NCBI GenBank assembly: GCA_018136815.1
Contig: CM030933.1
Location: forward strand, 4,144,341-4,208,340
DNA: 64,000 bases
Source: Isochrysis galbana
Lineage: Eukaryota; Haptophyta; Isochrysidales; Isochrysidaceae
Direction: 5' to 3'
Of the stretch, positions 33,863 to 44,466 are shown in pieces; positions within the stretch are counted from its first letter, which is position 1, and every line of letters begins with the position of its first letter. The notes under the pieces are model-generated. The model saw only the letters and a list, made by a program, of their open reading frames with translations. It was not told the DNA's origin and searched no databases. The position numbers and the translations under genes were made by a program.

Positions 33863-34920
33863 TCTCTCCTGAGCCTAGGAGTGGCTCTACGAACGGATCT
33901 TCCGCCAGGGCCGCATTCATCTTTTCGGAAGTCGGCGTACCCGGAGCCAAATAACTGGACTGGATGGCGGGCCCGGAATCGGAGGCTCGACGACGAGATC
34001 GGTCCAAAGCTTGAAGCCCTCGCGCCGTAGCTACGGAGCGCGTGATGGTGATGGCAGCCACCGGATGAGACCGTTCATGCTCGGCTAGAGACTCTGAGAC
34101 AGGCTCACGTACCGCTAGCGGCGCTGGGCCGGCGAGTGGTTCGTCTTCGTGTTCCGGCTCCAGGGATGCTAGCCGGGAGAGTCCGTCAGCATCCTGATGA
34201 ACAGCTCCTGGTTTATGTTCGACATCGAACCGGTACTCAGCCAACTTGAGAGCCCACCGAGTCAGCCGAGAGGCTGGCCCACCGGCTACTTGATCCTTCA
34301 TGGTTATCACAAGGAGGCCGCAGCGCGGCCCCTTGTGGCTTGAGGATGAGACCGCGGCGCGGCGCGCCGCGCATCCTGTTACTTCATGACAAGTTAAAAG
34401 ATACCAAAGGGGGCCACTGACCACACAGGGCACACTAATAGTATCACGCGCAGATCAAACGCACACACGGGGGGATTGCGTAGGAGACTCACACAAGCGA
34501 ACAAGGAGAGAAGGGGGGAGATCACGGCTCGACTCATGCGGCCCTCCCCACCTCCTCATCCCAATATAAGTTCTAGGGTGCACACCACGCAAAACCATCC
34601 GTGACAATGGTATGCAGCCATCGCAGCGCAGAGTGGTCGACAACTAACTTGAACCGACGCCCCCAAAGGTAGGGTCGCCAATTTCGGATTGATTCCAGGG
34701 CAGCCAAGAGTTCAATCTCGGTCACCGTCCAATGGCGTTCGGCCGAGGTGAGACTGCGAGCGTAATACCCAACGACTCGTTCACGGTTATCGTCTCCCAG
34801 CTGCGAGAGGATGCCGGCGATGCCCAACTTGCTAGCCCCATCGGTCTTGACGATGAAGGGCCGATCATCCCTGGGTGGAGTCAAGACGGGCTCCGAAGTG
34901 ATCGCTGTCTTGAGCTCTCA
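33863..34920 (-). pseudogene. gypsy-like RNase H/integrase fragment, interrupted
   Basis: Minus-strand reading: ITSEPVLTPPRDDRPFIVKTDGASKLGIAGILSQ...AERHWTVTEIELLAALESI...KLVVDHSALRWLHTI, which is RNase H. After an inserted 280-bp stretch (about 34305-34590) it continues MKDQVAGGPASRLTRWALKLAEY...EHKPGAVHQDADGLSRL, the RNase H end with its DALSR-type box, then a linker ending at a LINE junction near 33863. It belongs to the same family as 8185-10132, which is cut exactly within this region by the assembly gap. The inserted stretch shows no reading frame, and I could not define its ends. Confidence 0.85.
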
Positions 34921-34960
34921 AGGTCGTTTGCCTTCATTTGGTACCCCTCGTTTCCAAATA

Positions 34961-35245
34961 CGCGATGCGGGGCCACCACGAGGGAGTCCCAATCCTAGGG
35001 GTGGGAGGGCGAGGGAGGGTGAAGGCGCGGGGGCGACCCCAGTCTCGGCCGCGTCACAGGTACCCCTCCTGCCCCTGCGCCCTGTCCCTGCGCCCTGCGC
35101 CCCGCCCCCTCGACTCCTGGAATGTGATTCCCGCCCGAGGTCGTATGCCTTCGTTTGGTACCCCTCGTTTCCAAATACGCTCCCGGTACCAAAAAATCTT
35201 CTAGTATTTGAGTAAAGGCAGACACCCACCTCACAGTGCTCAACC
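34961..35245. other. flank of ORF B with a second core-motif copy
   Basis: Two direct copies of the 40-nt core (34921-34960, 35138-35177; the second has two changes) bracket 177 bp of GC-rich sequence. After the second copy the composition switches abruptly to AT-rich, 68 bp before ORF B. Confidence 0.6.
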
Positions 35246-35836
35246 ATGTCTACAAATGGAAGGGCGCCTGCTGATATAGTACTGAAGCGATTGGAATGGA
35301 TCAAAAAAAAGATGGACGAGAACTTTAAAAAATTCATCACACCTCTCTTTCCATATGCCAATTCTAAAACTGCCATGCAGGTTATAGCGGAAGCATTGGA
35401 CAGCATCAGTCCGCCGCCGCCGGTTGGGGGCTCCCTGGCCGACCTAAGTTTGTTGACGTACACTGAAGAATGTAAGTTCTTATTCAATGTATTCAATTTC
35501 AAGCACAATACGAAAATTGAAGACACCTTACACTCCATTTGCGAGATTGATAAACCATTCACATTGGTTTATATTAGACACACTCTCTTGAGCAAAAAAT
35601 TAACTGAGAAAACAATCCTCGATATGAGTCGTGACGTTCTGCTGGGTACAATCAAAACTTATGTCAATTTGGAATTAATTCCCCACCTCCAAGAATTGTT
35701 AGAAGGTGTCGATTCGGGTTCAGCTTCCCAAGTAAAGATTGAAAACAAAAGGCCGCTTATCGGTTCGGGTTCAGCTCCCGTAAAGATTGAACCGACAAGG
35801 CCCAGCAACATCAAATACAAAAAAGCTCGGTCCTAG
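35246..35836 (+). CDS. ORF B: low-GC ORF of unknown function (half of a duplicated module)
   Basis: A 196-residue single-exon ORF with clearly lower GC and different codon use than host genes nearby (AAA, ATT and TTG are common). The N-terminal part is helical and Lys-rich (LKRLEWIKKKMDENFKKF). The middle is mixed hydrophobic/polar (TYTEECKFLFNVFNFK). The C-terminal tail has two copies of GSGSA(S/P)..VKIE and a basic end. I do not recognise a family. Its last 56 bp plus 3' flank recur inverted at 61549-61604, beside ORF A copy 2. In both places ORF B and ORF A converge tail to tail, so they belong to one element. Composition and lack of introns suggest transfer, perhaps viral; that is inference. 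Confidence 0.6.
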   Translation: MSTNGRAPADIVLKRLEWIKKKMDENFKKFITPLFPYANSKTAMQVIAEALDSISPPPPVGGSLADLSLLTYTEECKFLFNVFNFKHNTKIEDTLHSICEIDKPFTLVYIRHTLLSKKLTEKTILDMSRDVLLGTIKTYVNLELIPHLQELLEGVDSGSASQVKIENKRPLIGSGSAPVKIEPTRPSNIKYKKARS

Positions 35837-35858
35837 GACACCGGGCCGAGCTCACCAT

Positions 35859-37693
35859 TAGGCCTTGGCAGAAATATCCGGATATATCTACTGGATATTT
35901 GGGCGAATTTTGGCAGGACTAGCTATCTCTGGATATTTCCATGGGTGCCCTGGATACTTGGTGGATATTTGGGTGGGTGTGGGGGGTCTACGCGCTAAAA
36001 CAAAACCCTTGCAGAGCAAGAATGAGCGCGTGGCTCGGCTGGGGGTCACTAGGAAAGTCCCACAGAGAGGATAGGGTAGATTACGTTAATAAAGATTTTA
36101 ATTAAAATAATTAATGTTATATCCTAGCCAACCCCACTAGCTAATTGGACACAACTTTTCCGTCCCGGAATCCCGCCATGCCTGACGAGCCAGGTGTCCG
36201 AGTGCTACCGGGGGGAGGGGGCACCGCCCCCTCCCCCCGATATTCGTCCTCCCCCCAGTGCACGCACCGACCCCGCGCACCCCAGCACGTCCTCTCCTCG
36301 AGTCCACGCTGGGGGAAAACCCCTTTCGGGTAAAAACAACGCAGGGGGGGGGGGCACTCATGAATAGGAGCCCAGAAACGCTAATCTCTCCTCGCAAGAG
36401 CGAGTGGCCGCGGCGAGCCGCGGCCCTTCCCTCCTGGTTCTGGCGCCCCCGTCTTCTCTTACCCAAACGGGGCGAGAAGACACGTAAACGCCGGAGGGGA
36501 GAGCTGCCACTCCCCCCTCCCCTCCCTCTTCCCTTTTCCTCCTCTCTTCCCTGCGGCGGGGGCCCATGGCGCGCGCCTGCGGCCCCTCTTCAGGTCCCCA
36601 GGAGGCCAGCAGGGGCCTGGGAGCGCAGCTCAGGGGGCAGGTGAGGCTGGGGCATGGCCCTGGCCCCTCCTGCCTCTCCATCGCTGGCTCTCGAGCCCCT
36701 GCCAGTCGACTGGAGCTGGCTGGGGGGTCCTGATCAGGGGGGCCCAGGGGGAGGAGGGGCTGGTCAGAGGGATGGGCTGGCCACGACAGGCCAGGGCGGG
36801 CGAGTCAGGCGGGCCTGTGGGGAGAGGGATGGGTCAGCATGGCAGTGTTCTCCTGGCAAGCCATCAGGCATGCCAGGAGAGTGGGTGGTTCCTCCCCCAT
36901 GGCGGGGGAGGAGTGGAGAGAGGGGGGGGCTCGTGCCCCGCCATGGGTGAACCAAGTATAAACTTAGTTGAGATTACGTTAATAAAGAGGCTGAATAACT
37001 AATACTTACTCGATCGCAGGATGATTACGACAGACACAGACAGAGCCTGCGAGCACGCAGCGCCATGCCGCGGCGAGGTGAAGCCCTCTTGCCCCCAGGC
37101 CTGCAGCCATTGCCATCCCCATGCCTGCCCGAGCAAATGCGCGACGCGCGAGCTACGGGCTCGCGTTTGCGCCGCTCGCTCAGCTCGCGCCGCGCGCCGC
37201 GCCAGTTGCCCTCTCACTCAAGCAAGCACGTGGTTGCCCACTGCCCACAACCACAACCACACACACCCTCCAATCCACATGAGCATGAATTAGTGCTCGT
37301 TTGGTGCGAACCGTGATAGCTCTTCAGCAGACCAAGTTCAAGCGTCAGTGATGTTGCGATACAATCGCAGCAAACGCTAGCAGTCGTGATGTGTGACGTG
37401 CGACGTGCAAGTGCCAAGTACCAAGTAGCAAACTTCAAATGTAGGTATGTGTATGTGAAAATTGCAGCAGCTATAGCTATAGACCAATAGTCTACAAGTG
37501 GTGGGAGATGATGGTGTATGTGAGGTAGACGTAGACGTGTAACGGGCTCGAAAATTGCTAGCGGGCATGCTAGCGGTATTTATAGCGCACAACTGGATAT
37601 TTTTCTGGATATTTGGGTAAATTGCTGGATATTTTGCGGATATTTTTGCTGGATATTTGGGTCCGATTTTGTGGATATTTCTGCCAAGGCCTA
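35859..37693. mobile_element. 1.8-kb non-autonomous hAT-like transposon inserted in the ORF A/ORF B module
   Basis: Perfect 21-bp terminal inverted repeats start TAGGCCTTGGCAGAAATA. They are flanked by an exact 8-bp duplication, CTCACCAT, at 35851-35858 and 37694-37701. Removing the element restores the uninterrupted junction seen at 61545-61604 (CCGAGCTCACCAT-GAGGGCGC), which proves the insertion. Both ends carry many GGATATTTGGG/AATATCCAG motifs, presumably transposase-binding sites. There is no transposase frame. It contains a younger nested retroposon at 36095-36970. Confidence 0.93.
36095..36970 (-). mobile_element. nested retroposon (dispersed repeat, copy 3) with 17-bp target-site duplication
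   Basis: AGATTACGTTAATAAAG occurs at 36078-36094 and 36971-36987, bounding 876 bp that include the dispersed repeat also at 13583-14118 and 20322-20927. The AT-rich end (ATTTTAATTAAAATAATTAATG) lies at the low-coordinate side. If that is a 3' tail, the element reads on the minus strand. No ORF is conserved between copies, so it is probably a SINE-like or 5'-truncated element of a LINE not otherwise seen here. Confidence 0.8.
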
Positions 37694-37825
37694 CTCACCA
37701 TGAGGGCGCTCCTGCGAGCAAGGGGATGCATGGTTACTAGTGCGTGCCCCCCCTCGATGAAAATTCCAGCGGCCTCCTCGTCACGCATGACGTGGCCGCC
37801 GCGCAGCCGCATGCAGGACCTCTCC
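36988..37825. other. right part of the hAT-like element and module flank
   Basis: No gene. 37590-37693 is the repeat-rich right end of the hAT-like element. 37702-37825 is module sequence between ORF B and ORF A, shared with 61446-61548. Confidence 0.6.
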
Positions 37826-38152
37826 TCACACTTGTCTTGAAAGGATCGTCTTCAATGAGTGCATTGTATGTATACCGCACTCCTCGTGTGTCAGCTTGAA
37901 CTTCTTTTCGATGTCGTAAAAGCTGTGGTACGGGTCAATGTACCCCTGCTTCTTTTCGAGCATGAGGTAATGCCTACCGCTACCGGTCTTATCGATGGCG
38001 TAGGGATACGGAAAGTCGTTCGCTCCTACGACGATCTCGTCGACGGCCTCAAATTCGAACACTTCGATGCCCACGAAGACGTATTTGAGGTCGCCAATGT
38101 AGAAGAGCAAAGAGTTCCCTGCTTCATTGAGCTTGTTCACTCTGTCGTACCA
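37826..38152 (-). CDS. ORF A copy 1: conserved ORF of unknown function
   Basis: About 108 residues starting YDRVNKLNEAGNSLLF, then YIGDLKYVFVGIEVFEFE, VGANDFPYPYAIDKTG, YLMLEKKQGYIDP and KFKLTHEECGIH. It is about 95% identical to copy 2 (61095-61445), apart from a 6-residue stretch present only in copy 2 (AFVSPV) and a 1-2 residue difference (GSGRHY against GRHY). Two copies that differ only in frame-preserving ways suggest that coding mattered until recently. The sequence resembles nothing I can name with confidence; FPYPYAI...YLML recalls hypothetical proteins of large DNA viruses. Upstream it is fused to a gypsy RT fragment, so this copy lacks its own 5' end. Confidence 0.6.
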   Translation of the reverse strand, partial: WYDRVNKLNEAGNSLLFYIGDLKYVFVGIEVFEFEAVDEIVVGANDFPYPYAIDKTGSGRHYLMLEKKQGYIDPYHSFYDIEKKFKLTHEECGIHTMHSLKTILSRQV

Positions 38153-38420
38153 CCGGAATGAATCGACGATAGTAGGAGCAAAGGCCGAGGAAAGATCGAA
38201 CCGCTTCCAAGAAGTTGATGGATGACGGGTCGATGTCGGCGACAGCTGCGACCTTCTTCGGGTCCATCTTGAGACCTTCCCTCGAGACAACGTGACCGAG
38301 GTACTCCGTAGAGGTGGCAAAGAAGACACACTTGGACATCTTGCAGGTCAGGCCGGCCCACTCTAGCCGCTCGAGAACTAGGTCTAGCCGGTGAAGCATT
38401 TGCTCGAACGAAGCCTGTCC
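38153..38420 (-). pseudogene. gypsy-like reverse transcriptase C-terminal fragment
   Basis: Minus strand: SFEQMLHRLDLVLERLEWAGLTCKMSKC, EYLGHVVSREGLKMDPKKV and SFLGLCSYYRRFIP, the thumb/connection part of RT, very close to 8550-8760. Both ends are abrupt: ORF A on one side and unrelated sequence on the other. Confidence 0.85.
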
Positions 38421-39565
38421 TGAATAGCAACCAAGGGGAAGAAACACCAAAGGGGCCAAGGGCCTGCATGTAACTTGCATCAAGGGGAAAGATTCCCTCA
38501 CCTAAGAAGCGAACCTACATTGATCTCCAAGGGGAGATGGCAAATTAAACCTCAAATCTCGAGCGGATAGAGCAACCGACTCGCTCGCCAAAAACCTTGA
38601 CCGAGAAGAAAGAAGCAAGGACCTACAAGCCAAGGGCCAAGGGTAGCGGACCTAGGGAATGTGAGAGGAAATTTCCGAACGCCAACGCGAACGCCAAACG
38701 CGGGAAGGCAACGAAACCCTAACCAGGCCAAGCAGAACCTATGAAGAACAGGCCTGGACGACAACGAAAGTTAGCGCAAGTCCCAAGAAAGAACCGGAAC
38801 CCAACAAGAAACGACAAGTCTTGCAAGAAGCTAAACAAGCCTTCACAAGGTAACCCGTAACCCCGAGAGCCTGAGACAAGCACACGGCAAGCAACAGGCA
38901 ACAGGCGACCTGGCCCCTTTGGGTCAAGATTGCCCGAACCCGAAAGGAGGAAACCTGGAATCTAGACCTGACAAACAGGCTAGAAGGAACGAAACGAGAA
39001 CCCGAATTCTAGGTCGCTAGGGACGAACCCTACCAACCTAGATGTACCTGAGCTTCACCGTGTGGCCGCACGGCGAAGGACCTGGAAACAAGAGCCTGGA
39101 AATCGCATCATCTAGGATGAATGCGACATCCTCAGGGGGGTGCAGACTAGAGGCCACACCAGACACACAGTAAATTGAGCGCACAGAACCTCCACTGGCC
39201 ACTGGCCACTGGGCATCTGGCCATGCCTCATGCCTCACGGCAGATGCCTCTCCCACCCTGACCCCTAGTGGCGGCGCGGCCCGCCGCTTGAGACCGGGTG
39301 GCCCTTATGGGCACAAACACCACACATCAATGAATACGTACTATCACATCCAACTGTCACACCAAAAAAAACCAACGCAACACAACAGAGATCCCCCTAG
39401 AGGGAGAGCGCGGCCATGAGGGCGACGACACTCGGACTATAGAGCTCTAAAACAAAAGGAACGAGAGAACAGGCGGGCAGGCGGGAGATGCCGTTGGGCC
39501 CGGGAGAGTTAGATCTTAGATCATCGAGTAGAACGGTTGGACGAGATCTCGCGCACGAGGAGGAG
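38421..39565. other. intergenic, no recognisable gene
   Basis: An A/G-rich plus strand with many short words (CCAAGGGG, AACGAAA) and no coding signal. It may include untranslated or LTR parts of the gypsy family, but no repeat pair was found. Confidence 0.4.
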
Positions 39566-39567
39566 GA

Positions 39568-39655
<88 letters not shown>

Positions 39656-39665
39656 ATGGGGGGGG

Positions 39666-39705
<40 letters not shown>

Positions 39706-39759
39706 ATGGGGGGGGGGGGAGAGAGAGAGAGAGAGAGAGAGAGAGCATGGGGGGGGGGG

Positions 39760-39799
<40 letters not shown>

Positions 39800-39808
39800 A
39801 TGGGGGGG

Positions 39809-39850
<42 letters not shown>

Positions 39851-39858
39851 ATGGGGGG

Positions 39859-39900
<42 letters not shown>

Positions 39901-39908
39901 ATGGGGGG

Positions 39909-39946
<38 letters not shown>

Positions 39947-39975
39947 GAGAGAGAGAGAGAGAGAGCATGGGGGGG

Positions 39976-40013
<38 letters not shown>

Positions 40014-40035
40014 GAGAGAGAGAGCATGGGGGGGG

Positions 40036-40077
<42 letters not shown>

Positions 40078-40087
40078 ATGGGGGGGG

Positions 40088-40123
<36 letters not shown>

Positions 40124-40133
40124 ATGGGGGGGG

Positions 40134-40169
<36 letters not shown>

Positions 40170-40195
40170 ATGGGGGGGGGGGGGGGGGGGGGGGG

Positions 40196-40243
<48 letters not shown>

Positions 40244-40260
40244 ATGGGGGGGGGGGGGGG

Positions 40261-40306
<46 letters not shown>

Positions 40307-40366
40307 ATGGGGGGGGGGGGGGGGGAGAGAGAGAGAGAGAGAGAGAGAGCATGGGGGGGGGGGGGG

Positions 40367-40414
<48 letters not shown>

Positions 40415-40431
40415 GAGAGAGTCAAGCTCTC
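39566..40431. repeat. composite minisatellite: (GA)n interrupted by GCATGGGGGGG, 14 interruptions
   Basis: About 865 bp made only of GA dinucleotide runs broken 14 times by GCATG followed by 7-25 G. The CATG positions start near 39655 and end near 40350, at 41-74 bp spacing. G-run length varies widely (longest near 40172-40198). All frames on both strands stay open for hundreds of codons, giving (RE)nSMGGG on the plus strand and (LS)nPPPPC on the minus strand. These are composition artefacts. Confidence 0.97.
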
Positions 40432-41501
40432 TCCATCTCGCCAGCCGGCGGCGGACTTCTTCCCCGTTTCCCGCCCCCCCCCTCCCCCCCTCTTCTTCCT
40501 CTTCTTCTATGGAAGACATCTCTCTCTCGCGAGTCCTCAAGGATGGTCTTGTTTTCTGTTGTGTTGTTGCTCTCAATGCATGTGATGTTCGGCTGCGTAT
40601 CCGTCGCTCCACAACCACGTCTTCTTCACAATCTTATCTGTATTTCTTACGGGGACAAGGCGGCCGTGCGTCGCCGTCCCCGTCTTCCCCCCCTCTCTCT
40701 GTCTCTTCCTCGGTCTGTCGGCCATGCTTCGGCGGCCGGCGCTCTCTCTCGGGCACACGGGACGCGCGGCGGTGGGGCGTGTAGCGGCGCGGCTGAGCTC
40801 GACGAGCGTACCCGACGACGTGTGGAGCGTGCAGTCGTGCTCAACCAAGAGCCGCGGCAAGACGTGAGCAGTCCGAAAAGGGAAGGAGGGGTTGGGGCGG
40901 TGGCGGGTTGGGGGGGAAAGGGGGGAAGGGGAGGGAGGGGAGGGAGGGGGGAAGGCGAGATCAGATCGGGGCGTTGGGGGTTGGGGGTGGGGGAAGAAGA
41001 GAGGGATGGGGGGGGGGAGGGAGAGGGAGGGAGAGGTGGGAGAGGGGTCCACAGGGGAGAAGGGAAGAGGCAGGAGGGGGAAAGGGGGGGCGGGAAGTGG
41101 GATGTGTGACGAGGAGCAGGGGAGCAGGAGTCGGAGCGGGACCGCAAGTGAACGGGGAATGGGAGAGCAAGTGGAGGAAGAGAACGGGGGAAGGGGAGGG
41201 GAAGGGTAGACGTTTTGGGAAGGAGGGAGGGAGGCGATACGCAGTTACAGGGGCAAGGAGAGAGGAGGATGGATGGAGGGAGAGAGACCAGGATGTAGAC
41301 GGCTTTTCTTGAAAGGGCCAATAGGGGATTATGAAGGACGGGGAAAAGTTTGGGAGAGCATGGTATTAGGGCGGAGGAATGGCGGAGCGAAAAGCCCAAA
41401 CCTGCAGCCTGAGGGTTTCAACCAGTATAGCATGACGGAAAGGGCGTGCCCGTTGGCCGTGTGAAGTATGGAGTGCTTGTGGCCCATCCGCGCACGGCTC
41501 G
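40432..41501. other. purine-rich 5' flank of malic enzyme
   Basis: 40870-41280 is almost all G and A on the plus strand. The first exon(s) of malic enzyme should lie in or near this region but were not resolved; MTERACPLA just before a GTGTGA site (about 41431-41457) is one weak candidate. Confidence 0.4.
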
Positions 41502-44466
41502 GTGTCGTCCGGAGTGTCCCCCGAATCCTTGGCCGACTTCTTCACCATCGTAGTTGCCCTGCCCCATGACTTTCTCAGGCTGGTCACCAAGCAAAAAGGT
41601 ATGGACATCATGAACGACCCGCTTTGGAATAAGGGCATGGCCTTCTCCATTTCCGAGCGCGATCGACTGCATCTCCGCGGACTACTGCCGCCTCGCGTCG
41701 AGGCGCTCGAGCCGCAGTGCGAGCGAGTCATGCGGCAGCTGCGCACTGAGCCCGACCCAATACGTAAGAATCTGCAGCTGCAGGTGGGTAGATGGCCCAA
41801 GACACCACTTTCTCGCTTGAACGCCGTCACTGCCCATGCCGACGGCTCCCTCATTCGGGATATCGTCGCTAAGCCCGCACAATCCGACGGCGGCGCTGCC
41901 GCCGCGTCATTTGGGCCACTCATCTGCTGTTGCAACGCCGGCCTCTGACTACTTCCCCCAACGCGCAGGACTTGCACAATCGAAATGAGACGCTGTACCA
42001 CCGTGTGCTTGTCGAGCACATGCAAGAGCTCGCTCCACTCATCTACACGCCCACCGTGGGTCACGTGTGCCAGCAGTTTGGCGCGCAATTTGGCCGTTCG
42101 CGTGGCATGTACTTCTCGCGTGAGGACCGCGGAGAGTTCTCAACGATGGTGTACAACTGGCCCCACGACGACGTGCACGTCATCTGCGTGACGGACGGCT
42201 CTCGCATTCTCGGGTTGGGCGACCTCGGAGCCCACGGCATGGGCATCCCCATCGGAAAACTTGCGCTTTACGTGGCCGCGGGCGGCATAGCCCCGCATCG
42301 CGTCATGCCGGTGGTACTCGACGTGGGCACAAATAACGAGGCTCTCCGTCAAGACATCGACTACGTGGGTGTGCCGGCGCCACGGCTCGAGGGGCGCGAG
42401 TATTTTGATATGGTGGACGAGTTCATGGAGGCCGTCTTTGAGCGCTGGCCAAGGGTCGTGGTCCAGTTTGAGGACTTTGAGACCTCCAAGGCCATCCCGC
42501 TGCTAGCCAAGTACCGCTCGCGATACCGTTGCTTCAATGATGACATCCAGGTACGTCCCCTCCTTAATCTGGGAAGGTCGCCCGCGCCAAGGCGTGCGAC
42601 ATGGCGGCGTGCGCACAAAGGCGTGCAATGCGACAGGGCTCGCCGTTGGTGTAGACTGAATGGTAACTCACCCAAGGGCTGGAATGGTCATTCATTCATG
42701 GGCAGCAGCGCGCCGTAGCAGCGCTAGTAATTTGCGCCAGGTGTAAGTTCGCTACGCCTGTCGCAAGCACGCCAGCGAGTCTCTAAATATCTTCACACCT
42801 CGGTCGGTGTAGGGCACCGGCTGCGTCACGCTGGCTGGCGTCATCGCGGCCGCTCGCCAGGCCGGGAAGCCGCTCACCGACATGAGCTTCTTGTGTGCGG
42901 GTGCCGGCTCTGCGGGTCTTGGAGTATGCGCACAGATTGTGGACGGCATGGTCGAAGACGGGATGACTCGAGAGGAGGCGATGAAGCGCTTCGTGATTTG
43001 TACCTCGCAGGCAAGCCCACCAAGATGGCCCCATGGCATTCACAGAACTTTGTAATCTGAAGTGGCTGCTCTCACCGCATGCACCGCGGACCTTCCCAGC
43101 CCGACCGCGTTGCCCTCATCTGTGCTTGGCGCTGGTATACACTGCATCATCACAGTCCCCCTTCCGTGCGGGTCCTGCATTTCAGGGTGCCATTGGCAAG
43201 CCCGACGGAACTTACGGTGACCCTAACCATAAGCGCGGCCTCAACGCCGATCGGGCACCATGGCAAAACAACGCCATTTCTGACGGCATGCCGATGGAAG
43301 AAGTCGTCCGCACGTTTGAGCCCACATGCTTGTTAGGTCTTGCAGCTCAACCCGCCGGCCTATTCACCGAGGAAATGGTCCGGCACATGGCAAAGGTGCA
43401 CAAGGCGCCGATCGTGATGCCAATGTCGAACCCCACATCGAAGGCTGAGTGCACGCCGACACAGGCGTATGAGTGGTCCGACGGCAGGGCGATTGTGGCC
43501 ACAGGCTCCCCGTTTGAGAAGGTCCGTATTGAAGAGTGCACGCAAGGGAGTGTTTCCGAGGTTGTAGGGACCATAGAGTGCCATGGAAGGATTTGTGCCT
43601 AGCTGCGGGCTAGCGAGCTGGCCAAAGGTTCAGATGCCATACCGCGCAGCGCCTCGCACAAAAGAGCTGACTTGTGCCTCTCTCCTTATCTCGCTGTCTT
43701 TCCTTCAGGTTACCCTAGCTGACGGCAGCATCCGTATTCCGTCCCAATGTAACAATATGTGAGCGCACCTATCTATATATCTAACTTGACCACCTTTCTC
43801 CCGAAAGCTCGCTTACTTGGCTGGCGGAGGCGCTTCTCGGCTCGGCTCGCGCCGGGTAATCTGGCGCGAGGCCACCTGTCCTTCCTCGGCCGAGTTGCGT
43901 ACCGTCTTCATGAGAGAGTCGCATCCGCACAAGCGGCGCGCCTCCTGGCGTGAGTCCCAAACAATTATGCATGAATGGGTGTGCCCAGCTCATTTCAGCC
44001 AACCCTTGATTCAGGTACGTCTTCCCTGGCCTCGGTTTGGCCGCATCGGTCGCTGGGATCGCCGAGATCACAGATGGTATGCTTTTTGCAGCTGCCGTGG
44101 CATGTGTCGATGCGATGACCCCGGAAGAAGTCTCGGAAGGACGAACTTTCCCAGAGATCTCACGGATCCGGCAGGTGAATGCTACACCCTCGAACTATGA
44201 GGCCGCATACGTGCCCATGTTTTGAAGCTCGCGCACTCCTCTTACCCGGTCCCTTCGATCGCGTCCACGCCATCTTGCAGGTGAGCCATGCGGTAGCTTG
44301 CGCGGTCATCGAGAAGGCTTTCGCTGAGGGCGTGGGCACTCGTCTGAAACGGGAAGAGGTCCCGACTCGCGACGTGCTCGAAATGGTACTGAGACGCAAG
44401 ATGTACTACCCGACGTACTGTCCACTAGTCGATCCGTCGCAAGTGTCCATCACGCGCCATCGCTGA
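41502..44466 (+). CDS. malic enzyme (malate dehydrogenase, decarboxylating), seven exons identified, one frameshift
   Basis: Oxidative decarboxylation of malate to pyruvate with NAD(P). Exons: about 41579-41783 (its start may extend to 41502), 41969-42550, 42812-43010, 43186-43521, 43709-43758, 44015-44174 and 44281-44466. Motifs in order are DPLWNKGMAFSISERDRL, LRGLLPPRV, NRNETLYHRVL, IYTPTVGHVCQQFG, ILGLGDLGAHGMGIPIGK, QFEDFETSKA, CFNDDIQ-GTGCVTLAG (metal site), FLCAGAGSAGLGVCAQI (nucleotide-binding fold), APIVMPMSNPTSKAEC and VFPGLGLAASVAGI. Exon 3 needs a one-base correction in a GGGG run at 42959-42962 to read MVEDGMTREEAMKRFVICTSQ; uncorrected it reads into a stop. The following intron starts GCAAGC (GC-AG class). 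The 5' end and any transit peptide are unresolved. Family certain, cofactor and compartment not. Confidence 0.93.

Noticed and set aside
34305-34590. Insertion splitting the gypsy RNase H considered as an intron or a transposon
   Set aside because: No GT-AG ends in the right frame and no clear target duplication, so its nature was left open.
39397-41109. Several very long ORFs (278-467 codons) encoding (RE)n/SMGGG or (LS)n/PPPC repeats
   Set aside because: They are products of the GA/CATG-G minisatellite, open in all frames on both strands, with no domain outside the repeat.
41366-42088. 240-codon minus-strand ORF opposite malic enzyme exons 1-2
   Set aside because: Antisense shadow; the plus strand carries conserved malic enzyme motifs.
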